The position numbers were made by a program, and so were the translations under genes. Shown here one piece after another: positions 31,347 to 39,210 of a stretch of 64,000 nt of DNA (positions are counted from its first letter, which is position 1; each line of letters starts with the position of its first letter). The notes below the pieces were generated by a model. The model did not search any database and was not told where the DNA came from. It saw only the letters and a program-made list of their open reading frames with translations. The DNA comes from Candidatus Thermoplasmatota archaeon (GTDB taxonomy: Archaea > Thermoplasmatota > SW-10-69-26 > JACQPN01 > JAJPHT01). The stretch spans positions 1-64,000 of the forward strand of contig DATLGO010000058.1 in the NCBI GenBank assembly GCA_035540375.1, in the 5' to 3' direction.

Positions 31347-31356
31347 GCCTTAAGCC
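31347..31356 (-). promoter_or_regulatory. TATA box of mqnE-mqnA-mqnC
   Basis: On the minus strand GGCTTAAGGC is centred about 27 nt before the mqnE ATG, consistent with leaderless transcription of the operon. Confidence 0.55.
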
Positions 31357-31387
31357 TTGCCGACCGCGATCCACGGAATTCCGGGGG

Positions 31388-32287
31388 TCAGCCGTCGAAG
31401 GGCACGAGGACCGCCTCGCGGTCGCCCGCGACGGTGATGGTCCCGGGGGCGGCGACGGGCGGCGCCTCGCGGTCCGCGAGGCGCTTCGTGGGGCGGCCGA
31501 GGAGGGCCCGGTACGGGTCGCCCCGCACGACGAAGGCGGCGGCGACGTTGAGGACGACGAGCAGGATGACGAACCAGAGGACCTCCGGCTTCTTCCCGAC
31601 GACGTGCAGGCTGAAGGCGAGGACGTCCACGTTCGTGTGGAGGATGATGGCGGGGACGAGGCCGAGCCGCAGCGTCACCCACGCCATCGCGAGGCCGAAG
31701 ACGAAAGGCCCGACGACGTGGCTGATCGTTCCGTACCCGGCGTGGACGAGGCCGAAGAACGCGGCCTGGAGCGTCACGGCGAGTCCGAGCGGCATCCAGC
31801 GCGCAAGCGCGTTCATGAGGATGCCGCGGAACACGAACTCCTCGGTGAGGCCCGCGGCGAGCGCGAGGACGAGGATGAGGGGCGGCGTGAGGTTCTCGAA
31901 CACCCGCGTCTCGTCGCCCTGGTCGACGCCCTTGAGCGCGTTCAGCACCACCATGAGGGAGCCGATGTAGGCGACGAGAAGGACGAGGAAGAGGGCGAGG
32001 CCGTTCGCGGTGTCGTGGACCGCGCCGAAGCGCCACCGGAGGCCCTGCTCGCGAAGCGCCGCGCCCCACGCCGCGAGGCTCGCCCGGGCGTCGCGCGTCT
32101 GCACGAACGGGAACCGGTTCGCGACGAGGAGGAGGCCGAGGGCGGGGATGACGAGGTAGTCGACATAGTGCCGCCACGCGCTCGCCCAGAGGACTTGCTC
32201 GGGGATGGGCTGGAGGACCGTGTACCGGAAGAGGAGGTCGATCGTCTCGTAGACGTTGAGCGCCATCCGGATGAAGGGCGAGAGCAC
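31388..32287 (-). CDS. CPBP family intramembrane metalloprotease
   Basis: This multi-spanning membrane protein of the CAAX protease/bacteriocin-processing (Abi) family has the motif-1 glutamates and arginine (LTEEFVFRG), motif 2 (FFGLVHAG), and motif 3 (ILHTNVD). The frame is open and protein-like for another 45 codons upstream (TYWQYQAALVTLAWIGG..., an extra membrane helix) up to the rpe stop, but contains no ATG, GTG or TTG there. A GTG overlapping the rpe stop lies in another frame. So either the GTG used here makes a shortened protein, or an indel or unusual start lies near 32400-32426. It is cotranscribed after rpe. Confidence 0.85.
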   Translation of the reverse strand: MLSPFIRMALNVYETIDLLFRYTVLQPIPEQVLWASAWRHYVDYLVIPALGLLLVANRFPFVQTRDARASLAAWGAALREQGLRWRFGAVHDTANGLALFLVLLVAYIGSLMVVLNALKGVDQGDETRVFENLTPPLILVLALAAGLTEEFVFRGILMNALARWMPLGLAVTLQAAFFGLVHAGYGTISHVVGPFVFGLAMAWVTLRLGLVPAIILHTNVDVLAFSLHVVGKKPEVLWFVILLVVLNVAAAFVVRGDPYRALLGRPTKRLADREAPPVAAPGTITVAGDREAVLVPFDG

Positions 32288-32422
32288 GAGCGCGAGGCCG
32301 ACGGCCTGGCTCCAGCGCCATTCCCTGCGCCAGCCGAGGAAGAGCGGGAGGAACCCGCCGATCCACGCGAGCGTGACGAGCGCCGCCTGATATTGCCAGT
32401 AGGTGAGGTCGGGCGTGCGCGC

Positions 32423-33106
32423 TCACCCGTCGCCGCGGATCGCCCGGATGACGGGCGCGAGGTCGCCCTTGTTCCCGTAGACGCTCGACCCGGCGACGAG
32501 CGCGGTCGCCCCCGCCTTGCGGGCAAGCGGCGCGTTTTCGGCCGTGACGCCGCCGTCCACCTCGAGCTCGGCGCCGCTCCCGGCGCGATCGAGCAGGGCG
32601 CGGGCGCGCTCGATCTTCGGGAGCATGGAGGCGATGAACTTCTGGCCCCCGAACCCCGGATTCACGGTCATGACGAGGAGGAGGTCGAGATCGCCGACCA
32701 CGTCCTCGACCGTCGAGAGGCTCGTGGACGGGTTGAGCGCGACGCCCGCCTTGCAGCCGAGGTCGTGGATCATCTGGATCGTGCGGTGGAGGTGCGGGCA
32801 GGCCTCCTGGTGCACGGTGATGATCTGGGCCCCCGCCTTCGCGAAGTCCGCGAGGTAGCGCTCGGGCTCGAGGATCATGAGGTGGACGTCGAACGGCTTC
32901 GCGGTCGCCTTCCGGACCGCGGCCATGACGGGGGCCCCGAACGAGATGTTCGGCACGAAGCGGCCGTCCATGACGTCGACGTGGATCCAGTCCGCGCCGC
33001 CCGCGTCCGCGCGCCGGACGTCCTCGGCGAGGCGTCCGAAGTCGGCGGCGAGGATCGACGGGGCGACCTTGACCGGGCGTGGGGCCGGGGTCATCGACCC
33101 GGCCAT
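32423..33106 (-). CDS. rpe: ribulose-phosphate 3-epimerase
   Basis: This TIM-barrel enzyme interconverts ribulose 5-phosphate and xylulose 5-phosphate. The 227-residue protein has the family blocks VAPSILAADFGRL, WIHVDVMDGRFVPN (metal-binding His and Asp), FDVHLMI, the phosphate loop VNPGFGGQ, and LEVDGGV. An ATG four codons downstream (MTPAPRP) is an alternative start. The CPBP protease gene follows without a gap in the same frame. Rpe is sporadic in archaea, so a pentose-phosphate or RuMP-type role cannot be specified. Confidence 0.94.
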   Translation of the reverse strand: MAGSMTPAPRPVKVAPSILAADFGRLAEDVRRADAGGADWIHVDVMDGRFVPNISFGAPVMAAVRKATAKPFDVHLMILEPERYLADFAKAGAQIITVHQEACPHLHRTIQMIHDLGCKAGVALNPSTSLSTVEDVVGDLDLLLVMTVNPGFGGQKFIASMLPKIERARALLDRAGSGAELEVDGGVTAENAPLARKAGATALVAGSSVYGNKGDLAPVIRAIRGDG

Positions 33107-33181
33107 CGCCCGTCCGCTAGTTATGGCTTCGCCCCTTGCGCGGCGCGCGGCGGCCGTACGACGCCGCGCGGGCCCGGAGGC

Positions 33182-33358
33182 TCAGTTCGAAGACTCGCGC
33201 GGCAGGAACAGGACGTTGAGGTACGCCTCCGCGGAGACGCCTTCGTCCGTGTGGATCCGCTCGCCCGTGTCGAGGACGACCGCGCCCGCGTGCGCGAGCA
33301 CGTTCATGAACTGCTTGACGTCCTTCGTCGGAACGGTGATGGTGGTCGAGAATCCCAT
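33182..33358 (-). CDS. small conserved-looking protein (58 residues)
   Basis: A compact gene encoding an acidic 58-residue protein starting MGFSTTITVPTKDVKQF and ending LFLPRESSN. GGGAGAAG sits 3-10 nt before the ATG as a good ribosome site, and third codon positions are almost all G or C like the neighbours. It has no membrane segment or signal. The predicted pattern (strand, helix, strand) is too short to assign a family. It lies between rpe and a ribbon-helix-helix-like gene on the same strand. Confidence 0.65.
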   Translation of the reverse strand: MGFSTTITVPTKDVKQFMNVLAHAGAVVLDTGERIHTDEGVSAEAYLNVLFLPRESSN

Positions 33359-33432
33359 GCTTCTCCCGCTCGGCCGATGCGACCGCGGCGAGGATAAGCG
33401 GATGGGTTAGTTCACGTGTTCGGGACGGGAAC

Positions 33433-33666
33433 TCACGACTGGAACACGCGCAGGGCGCGCTCCGCCACGGCCTGGTAGTCGCGTCCCTCGTTCTCGCCGA
33501 AGTCCTTGAAGTACTTCTGGAGGGCGATCTCGACGGTGTCGCTGATGCTCTGGCCCTTGAGAACCTTGAGCGTGTGGAGCTTGATGTGGTAGTCCACGGG
33601 GATCTTCACCTTGATCTCCTTGGCGTCCACGATGCGGCCCGCATCGCCCTGTTCCAGTTCAGTCAT
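33433..33666 (-). CDS. ribbon-helix-helix-like small regulator
   Basis: The 77-residue protein has a likely beta strand (EIKVKIPVDYHIKLHTLKVL) followed by two helices (SISDTVEIALQKYFKDFG), the layout of MetJ/Arc-type ribbon-helix-helix DNA-binding proteins. These often act as antitoxins or local repressors. It is divergent from the PadR-type gene with 217 bp of AT-richer sequence between starts, so it could regulate either. There is no adjacent toxin. A TATA-like TTATAG about 50 nt upstream and GGGAAGG near the ATG support the start. Confidence 0.7.
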   Translation of the reverse strand: MTELEQGDAGRIVDAKEIKVKIPVDYHIKLHTLKVLKGQSISDTVEIALQKYFKDFGENEGRDYQAVAERALRVFQS

Positions 33667-33852
33667 TGCCTACCCTTCCCTTGTTCCCCATCCGCGAAGC
33701 GGTTGGGGACCGTTCTATAACATCGTGGCTATTTGGACGTTCTCATTCACCCCAAGATTTGACCTGTTGTAACTGAGAGGACGGGTCTTGTTCCAGTTCT
33801 CAACGGCCTCCAGGGGAGACTTGAATATGTGTCACCCGCGTGGGGAGAGAAG

Positions 33853-33860
33853 GTATAAAT
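33853..33860 (+). promoter_or_regulatory. TATA box of the PadR-type gene
   Basis: GTATAAAT, a near-consensus archaeal TATA box, is centred about 27 nt before the ATG, predicting a leaderless message. It lies in the divergent AT-rich region shared with the ribbon-helix-helix-like gene. Confidence 0.65.
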
Positions 33861-33883
33861 TCTGGACCTACCAAGCCGGGAAC

Positions 33884-34525
33884 ATGGCGGAGGTCGGCCC
33901 GAAGGTCATGCGGGGCCTTCTCGAGGCGTTCGTCCTCGACAGCCTGTCCTCCGCCCCGAAGCACGGGTATGCCCTCCTCAAGGAGATGGAGGAGATCTTC
34001 GGCGAGGAGCCGAACCGCAACCGCATCTACCCGCTTCTCCAAAGGCTCGAAAGCGAGGGCCTCGTGCGCGCGGTCGAGGACCCGGAGGACACGCGCGGCC
34101 GCACGCGGTACGAGATCACCGAGCTCGGCGTCGAGGCGCTCGGCGAGTACCGGCGCATGCCGCGCCCGTTCCGCGACGCGCTCGGTCGCCTCTGGAGCGT
34201 GGCTCCGCCGCCGGAAGCTGCCCCGCCCGTTCAGGCCGCGCCCGCGTCCACGCCGTCGACCGCGTCGCTTCCGACCGCGCCGCCCGCGACCGCGGTCCCC
34301 GCCGCCTCCGCCGCGCGCGTCGCCGTCGACGGCCCGCCGCCCGCGGGGGCCCCCTACCCTTGCGCGACCGCGCGCGTCGCCGTCGAGCGCGAACCCCGGA
34401 CGGGGCGCCTCGCGCTCGTCCTCACCGGGTGCCCCATGGGCGCCTACGACTACTGCCCCTTGTGTCCCGTCTACAAGGGCGCGAAGGCGCTCGACGCGCT
34501 CGCGCTTGGCGCCGACGGCCGCTGA
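33884..34525 (+). CDS. PadR-type transcriptional regulator with C-terminal cysteine cluster
   Basis: Residues 1-100 form a PadR winged helix: KVMRGLLEAFVLDSLS, HGYALLKEMEE, RIYPLLQRLESEGLV, then the wing RGRTRYEITELG. A Pro/Ala-rich linker (about 105-150) leads to a C-terminal segment with four cysteines spaced C-x22-C-x7-C-x2-C (YPC...TGCPMGAYDYCPLC). This replaces the usual PadR dimerisation helix and could bind a metal or iron-sulfur cluster, making a redox or metal sensor; that is inference. I chose the ATG behind the TATA box over an upstream TTG. The next gene encodes a haem-type membrane protein. Confidence 0.85.
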   Translation: MAEVGPKVMRGLLEAFVLDSLSSAPKHGYALLKEMEEIFGEEPNRNRIYPLLQRLESEGLVRAVEDPEDTRGRTRYEITELGVEALGEYRRMPRPFRDALGRLWSVAPPPEAAPPVQAAPASTPSTASLPTAPPATAVPAASAARVAVDGPPPAGAPYPCATARVAVEREPRTGRLALVLTGCPMGAYDYCPLCPVYKGAKALDALALGADGR

Positions 34526-34615
34526 CGGTTCGCGCGCCGCGCCCCGGGGCATCGTTCCTCCTGACCTCGGAAGACCCAGGCCTGCCGAACCATCGTTTCA
34601 CGACGCGCCCGACAG

Positions 34616-34623
34616 CCTTTTAG
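34616..34623 (+). promoter_or_regulatory. TATA box of the haem-type membrane protein gene
   Basis: CCTTTTAG is centred about 27 nt before the GTG start, so this gene probably has its own leaderless transcript. Confidence 0.5.
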
Positions 34624-34646
34624 TGCGGCCTCCCGGTAGCGCGTCC

Positions 34647-36086
34647 GTGAGGTCGACCCGCCGCGGCCGTCTTGTCGCGATGCTCGTCTTCTCCGTCGTC
34701 GCCGTCGGCTTCCTCGCCTCGCCCGCGCTCGGGGCCCTCAACGCCTCGAAGGCGTTCCGCGACCCCGCGGGCGAAGTCTCGGACGCGCAGTGCTACGGCC
34801 ACCACCGCGAGGAGGGCTTCCGCAGCATGGACCTCGTCCCCGAGCCCCTCATCGAGGTGCCCGCGGGCGGCGTCTTCACCTTCAACATCACGCTCGTCAA
34901 CCCCTGGCTGCACACGCTGCTCGAGCCGCGCGCGCTCGTGAACGTGAGCCGCGCCGAGGGCATCTCCTTCCTCGGCGAGAAGGACCCCGTCATCCACCGC
35001 ATCCCGGGCGTCGTCGCGGCCGACCCCCAACGCGTCACCGAGAAGACATTCCCCCTGGAGGTCGAGGAGAACGCGACCGAGATCACCCTCGCGGTCGTCG
35101 GCGAGCCGGGCGCCCTCTCGAACAACAACTTCTTCGTCGGGATCAAGACGCCCGACGGGGCCGTCATCGATTCGCCCGGCGCGCGCAAGCTCAAGGGTCA
35201 GGGCCCGACGACGACCGCGACGCGCGGCAACACGCACGACGCGCTGAAGCTCACCCAGGCCGACGTGCTTGCGGGCGGCACGGGGTCGTGGACCGCGGTC
35301 GTGTACTTCCGCGGCCTTCCCCCGGAGGGCAAGTTCGATCTGACGACGGGCGTCTACTACAACGCGAGCCGCGTCCCGATGCAGGTCGTGAAAGGGCCGA
35401 GCGAGATTCCGCCCGGGGGGTCCGCGACCTTCCGGTTCCAGCTCAAGGCCTCGAACGCGACCTCGACCGTGAACCTCATCTACGGCGGCATGGGCGTCGC
35501 GCACAACCTCCACAGCGACCCCAACGCGGAAGATTACGGGAACTTCACGAAGTGGGACACGCTCACCTTCGCGATCGGCAAGGAGCGCCTCGTCGGCACC
35601 CAGGTGAGGATCGGCGTCACGCGCGACGCCGGACCCGTGCTCCGCTCCTGGGGCCAGGCCCTCGGCTTCGCGGGCTCCATCCTCCTCATTCCGGCGCTCG
35701 TCTTCGGCGGCACCTTCGGGCCTGGAAGCGTCTCCGTCTTCAACCGCGTCCTCGGCCCCCGCCGTCGCGTCCTCTGGCACAACGCGACGAGCTTCAGCCT
35801 CCTCGGCGTCGCCTCCATCCACATGCTGCTCTTCCTCGTCGAGCAGTTCTGGAACTGGAGCCATGGCGCCCTCTGGGGCGGCCTCGCGCTCGCCGCGATG
35901 ATCGGCCTCGGCGTCACGGGCGCGATGCAGAAGTCGTTCGTCGCGCGATGGGGCTTCGAGCGCTGGCGCTACGTGCACTTCGCGCTCGGCGTCGCCGTCG
36001 TCGTGTTCGTGCTCGCGCACCTCGTGCTCGACGGCACGCACTTCGCGGGCATCCGCGAGATGTTCGGGGTGAGCGGCGCGAACTGA
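34647..36086 (+). CDS. exported membrane protein with ferric-reductase/cytochrome b-like C-terminus
   Basis: A signal-like N-terminus (LVFSVVAVGFLASPALGAL) is followed by about 290 residues of exterior beta-rich domain with several N-x-T/S sequons. The C-terminal third has about four membrane helices carrying histidines in helix contexts (LWHNATSF, SIHMLLFL, RYVHFALG, LAHLVLDGTHF). Paired histidines on such helices resemble haem-binding cytochrome b561/ferric reductase-like modules. It may pass electrons across the membrane; the substrate is unknown. No FAD/NAD domain is attached. It follows the PadR-type gene by about 120 bp. The start is a GTG behind a TATA box, giving 479 residues. Confidence 0.8.
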   Translation: MRSTRRGRLVAMLVFSVVAVGFLASPALGALNASKAFRDPAGEVSDAQCYGHHREEGFRSMDLVPEPLIEVPAGGVFTFNITLVNPWLHTLLEPRALVNVSRAEGISFLGEKDPVIHRIPGVVAADPQRVTEKTFPLEVEENATEITLAVVGEPGALSNNNFFVGIKTPDGAVIDSPGARKLKGQGPTTTATRGNTHDALKLTQADVLAGGTGSWTAVVYFRGLPPEGKFDLTTGVYYNASRVPMQVVKGPSEIPPGGSATFRFQLKASNATSTVNLIYGGMGVAHNLHSDPNAEDYGNFTKWDTLTFAIGKERLVGTQVRIGVTRDAGPVLRSWGQALGFAGSILLIPALVFGGTFGPGSVSVFNRVLGPRRRVLWHNATSFSLLGVASIHMLLFLVEQFWNWSHGALWGGLALAAMIGLGVTGAMQKSFVARWGFERWRYVHFALGVAVVVFVLAHLVLDGTHFAGIREMFGVSGAN

Positions 36087-36138
36087 CGCGAACCACATCG
36101 ACACCTTGAAGGCGGACTCCGTTCGTCCCTGAGGTGGG

Positions 36139-37806
36139 ATGCACATGCGAGCGGAGACTTTCGTCCGCCACCTTGGGGACTCGGGCGCCACCGTCGAGCG
36201 CCTCGCCGACGGGGACCTTCTCGTGACCGAGTCCGGCCGGCGCGTCGCCGTCCGCCTCCTCGACGCCCCCATCACCGCCACCGCCGTCGTCGACGCCTAC
36301 GTGCGCGCCCTCTCCACGGGCGTCGCGCCCGGCCTCGCCGGGGCCATCCAGGGCGACGCCCGCCGCTGGGCCGACCGCTTCGGCGTGCGCCTCTTCGATA
36401 TTCCCGAGGAACCGGTCGAGGCCTTTGACCTCTCGCCCCTCGGCGCCGCCGCCCGCGCCGCGGCCGCGCTCGACGCGGCCCTCGCCGCGAACGTCGCCGT
36501 GCACCCGGCGGAGGAGTTCACGATCGAGCCCGCGGACCTGCCCGAGCCCATCCCGCTTTTTGCCGCGGTCGAGCCCATGCCGCTCCTCGCGCCCGTCCCG
36601 GACGCGGCCGAAGCCGCGCCGGCGCCGATGCCGGAGCTCATCCCGGAGCCCGCGTTCGAGACGCCTGCCGTTCTCGAGGCCGCGGAGCCCTTCACGCTCG
36701 TCTCGGAAGCTGTCTTCGACGCGCCCCCGGCCGTCGCGGCCGCGCCCGTCGACGCCGTCGCCGCGCTCGGCGACCTCGTGCACACGACCCCCTGGGAGGA
36801 GGTCGCCGACGCCGCGCTCGCGGGCGTCGCGGCGGCGGACGACGTCGCCGACGACGACGCGGACGCGCCCGCGCCCACGCTCGCCGAGGTCCTCTTCGAG
36901 ACGGGCGCCGCGCCCGTCCTCGAAGCGCTGCCCGACTTCCCCGACCGCGCGTTCGACCCCGCCGAGACGCTCGCGCTCGTCGAAGCGCTCGAGGCCGGCG
37001 AGCCGCCCGTCGCGCTCGCCCCGCTCGGAATGGACGCGCCCGCGGTCGGCGCCACCGAGCCCGAAACGGTTCCCGCGCCCGTGGCGCCCGAACCCCGCGT
37101 CGCGGCCGCGCCCGTCGCCGTCGCCTTTGAGCCCGACGACGCCGCGATCGCGACGCTTCTCGGCGAGGCCGCGCCGCCCGCGCGCCCCGCCGCGCCGCCG
37201 CCCGCCTACGACGCGCTCGTCGCGCTCGTCGGCGAGGCGCGCCTCCCGCCGCGCCGCGTGCGCGCGCTCGCGGCCGCGCCCGACGTCGTCCTTGCGCTTT
37301 TCGGCGAAGCGAAGCGCCCGCAGCCCGGGCCGCGCTTCGCGAGCGAGCCCGCCGCGCTCGTCGCGCTCCTCGGGGCCGCGTCGCCGCCCCCGCGCGCCCG
37401 CCCGCCGCCCGCGCCGGAGGCGCTCGTCGCGCTCTACGGCGCCGCGAAGCCCGCGCTCGCGACGCCGCGCGTGCGCTTCCCGGAACCCGCGGCCGAGACG
37501 CTCGTCACCCTCCTCGGCCCCGCGCGCCGACCCCACCCGGTGCGCCGCGTCCAGTTCCCCGCCGCGCGCGCCGAGCGCCTCGGCGACCTCTTCGGCGAAG
37601 CGACGCCGCCCGAGACGCGCTGGACCCTCCCGTGGGCCCCGCGCCCGTCGCTTCCCTGGGACGCGCCGCGCGCGGCCGTCCTTGTTGCGGCCGGGTCCGG
37701 CGCAACCGAGACGGCGCCCACGGCGGAGCGCTTCTGGGCGAGCGTCGCCCGCGGCGCGCCGCCCACGGAGTGGCTTGCGGGCTTCAAGCCACGGCCGCAG
37801 GTTTAA
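36139..37806 (+). CDS. repeat protein with N-terminal alpha/beta domain
   Basis: Not a family I recognise; 555 residues. Residues 1-95 form an alpha/beta domain (LLVTESGRRVAVRLL ... RRWADRFGVRLFDIP) vaguely like small PD-(D/E)XK nuclease domains, but without a convincing catalytic set. Residues about 95-330 are Ala/Pro/Glu-rich and probably disordered. Residues about 333-503 hold seven repeats of 22-26 residues on the pattern LvaLlGeAxxPpxxRf (ATLLGEA, VALVGEA, LALFGEA, VALLGAA, VALYGAA, VTLLGPA, GDLFGEA). No signal or membrane segment, so cytoplasmic. GAGGTG precedes the start, which has the recurrent GGGATGCACATG context. Confidence 0.8.
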   Translation: MHMRAETFVRHLGDSGATVERLADGDLLVTESGRRVAVRLLDAPITATAVVDAYVRALSTGVAPGLAGAIQGDARRWADRFGVRLFDIPEEPVEAFDLSPLGAAARAAAALDAALAANVAVHPAEEFTIEPADLPEPIPLFAAVEPMPLLAPVPDAAEAAPAPMPELIPEPAFETPAVLEAAEPFTLVSEAVFDAPPAVAAAPVDAVAALGDLVHTTPWEEVADAALAGVAAADDVADDDADAPAPTLAEVLFETGAAPVLEALPDFPDRAFDPAETLALVEALEAGEPPVALAPLGMDAPAVGATEPETVPAPVAPEPRVAAAPVAVAFEPDDAAIATLLGEAAPPARPAAPPPAYDALVALVGEARLPPRRVRALAAAPDVVLALFGEAKRPQPGPRFASEPAALVALLGAASPPPRARPPPAPEALVALYGAAKPALATPRVRFPEPAAETLVTLLGPARRPHPVRRVQFPAARAERLGDLFGEATPPETRWTLPWAPRPSLPWDAPRAAVLVAAGSGATETAPTAERFWASVARGAPPTEWLAGFKPRPQV

Positions 37807-37830
37807 CGAGACGGTGACGTCTCCCCGCGC

Positions 37831-39210
37831 GTGACGGCCCCGACCCCCGGGCTCCTCGTGGAACGCCTTCCCGACGCGCTCACCGCGTGGGAGGCCTTCC
37901 TCAAGGTCCACCGCCCCGGGGAGCGCGCCCTCTTCCTCGATTCCACGCCCGAGGCCGCGACGACCGACGCCGAGCGCGCCTTGCGTCGCTGGTCCTTCGT
38001 CGCCTGGGCGCCGCGAAGCGTCCTCGCGATCCGCGACGGACGCGCGGAGGTCGACGGCCGCGCCGTCGCGGGCGATGCCGGCGAAGCGCTCGCGCGCTTC
38101 GTGCGCGGGGCGGCCGCGCGCTTCGACGCGGGCGACGCGCCCGCGCCCTTCGCGGGCGGCGCGGCGGGCCTCTTCGCGTACGAGGCCCTCCGGCTCGTCG
38201 AGCGCGTCCCCGCCGCTCGCGCGGACCCGCTCGGCGTCCCCGATGTCCTCCTCGGCGATTACGACCGCGTCCTCGCGTTCGACCACGCGGGTGGCCGCGC
38301 TTGGCTCCTCGCGCGCGACAAGGACGCGGCGGCGGACGCGCACGAGCGCCTCGCGCGCCCCGCTCCCGCCGTCCCCGCCCTCGGGCCGTGCCGGCTCGAC
38401 ACGCCGCCCCCGGCCGCCGCGTTCGAGGCCGCCGTCGCCCGCGCGAAAACGCACGTCGCCGCGGGCGACGTCTATCAGGCGAACCTCAGCCAGCGCCTCG
38501 TCGTCCTCGGCGTCGAGGACCCCGTCGCCGCGTACGCGCGCCTGCGCGCGCGCAACCCGGCCCCGTTCGCCGCGTTTTTCGACGCGGGCGACTTCCACGT
38601 CCTCTCCGCCTCTCCGGAGCGCCTCGCGCGCGTCGCGGGCCGCGAGGTCGAGGCGCGTCCCATCGCGGGCACGCGCCCGCGCGGCGCGACTGCGGAGGCC
38701 GACCGCGCGCTCGCGGCGGAGCTCGCGCGCGACGAGAAGGAGCGCGCCGAGCACGCGATGCTCGTCGACCTCGCGAGGAACGACCTCGGCCGCGTCGCGC
38801 GCTTCGGGAGCGTGCGCGTGGACGGCCTCGCGTTCGTCGAGACGTACCGCAGCGTCCACCACCTCGTGAGCCGGGTCGTGGGCGACCTCGCGGACGGCGC
38901 CGACGCGGTGGACGCGTGGCGCGCGACCTTCCCCGGGGGCACGATCACGGGCGCGCCGAAGGTGCGGGCGATGGAGATCATCGCCGACCTCGAGGGCGAG
39001 CGGCGGGGCCCGTACACCGGCGCGCTCGGCTACCTCGCGCCCGCCTCGATGGACCTCAACATCCTCATCCGCACGCTCGTCGTCAAGGACGGCCGCGCGC
39101 ACCTCAGGGTCGGCGCGGGCATCGTCGAGGACTCCGTCCCCGCGCGCGAGCGCGCGGAGACGCTCGCGAAGGCGAAAGGTGTCCTCGACGCCCTGGGGGT
39201 CGCCCGATGA
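37831..39210 (+). CDS. pabB: anthranilate / 4-amino-4-deoxychorismate synthase component I
   Basis: This chorismate-utilising enzyme of the TrpE/PabB family has 459 residues. Visible blocks are GGAAGLFAYEALR, GDVYQANLSQRL, the active-site PIAGTRPRG near residue 277, DEKERAEHAMLVDLARND and GGTITGAPKVRAMEII. PIAGT has Ala where the E. coli aminodeoxychorismate synthase has its lysine nucleophile; Ala is usual in anthranilate synthases. The next gene, overlapping by ATGA, is a PabC-like aminotransferase/lyase, which argues for p-aminobenzoate (folate or pterin) synthesis. No glutamine amidotransferase subunit is adjacent. I favour PabB with reservations. Confidence 0.88.
   Translation: MTAPTPGLLVERLPDALTAWEAFLKVHRPGERALFLDSTPEAATTDAERALRRWSFVAWAPRSVLAIRDGRAEVDGRAVAGDAGEALARFVRGAAARFDAGDAPAPFAGGAAGLFAYEALRLVERVPAARADPLGVPDVLLGDYDRVLAFDHAGGRAWLLARDKDAAADAHERLARPAPAVPALGPCRLDTPPPAAAFEAAVARAKTHVAAGDVYQANLSQRLVVLGVEDPVAAYARLRARNPAPFAAFFDAGDFHVLSASPERLARVAGREVEARPIAGTRPRGATAEADRALAAELARDEKERAEHAMLVDLARNDLGRVARFGSVRVDGLAFVETYRSVHHLVSRVVGDLADGADAVDAWRATFPGGTITGAPKVRAMEIIADLEGERRGPYTGALGYLAPASMDLNILIRTLVVKDGRAHLRVGAGIVEDSVPARERAETLAKAKGVLDALGVAR

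Noticed and set aside
36139-36423. Mrr-like restriction endonuclease domain
   Set aside because: The fold pattern is suggestive but no convincing D-(E/Q)-x-K residues are visible, and no methyltransferase is nearby.
35914-39102. 1062-codon minus-strand frame
   Set aside because: It spans three real plus-strand genes and has no domain; Arg/Glu/Gly-rich shadow of GC-biased codons.
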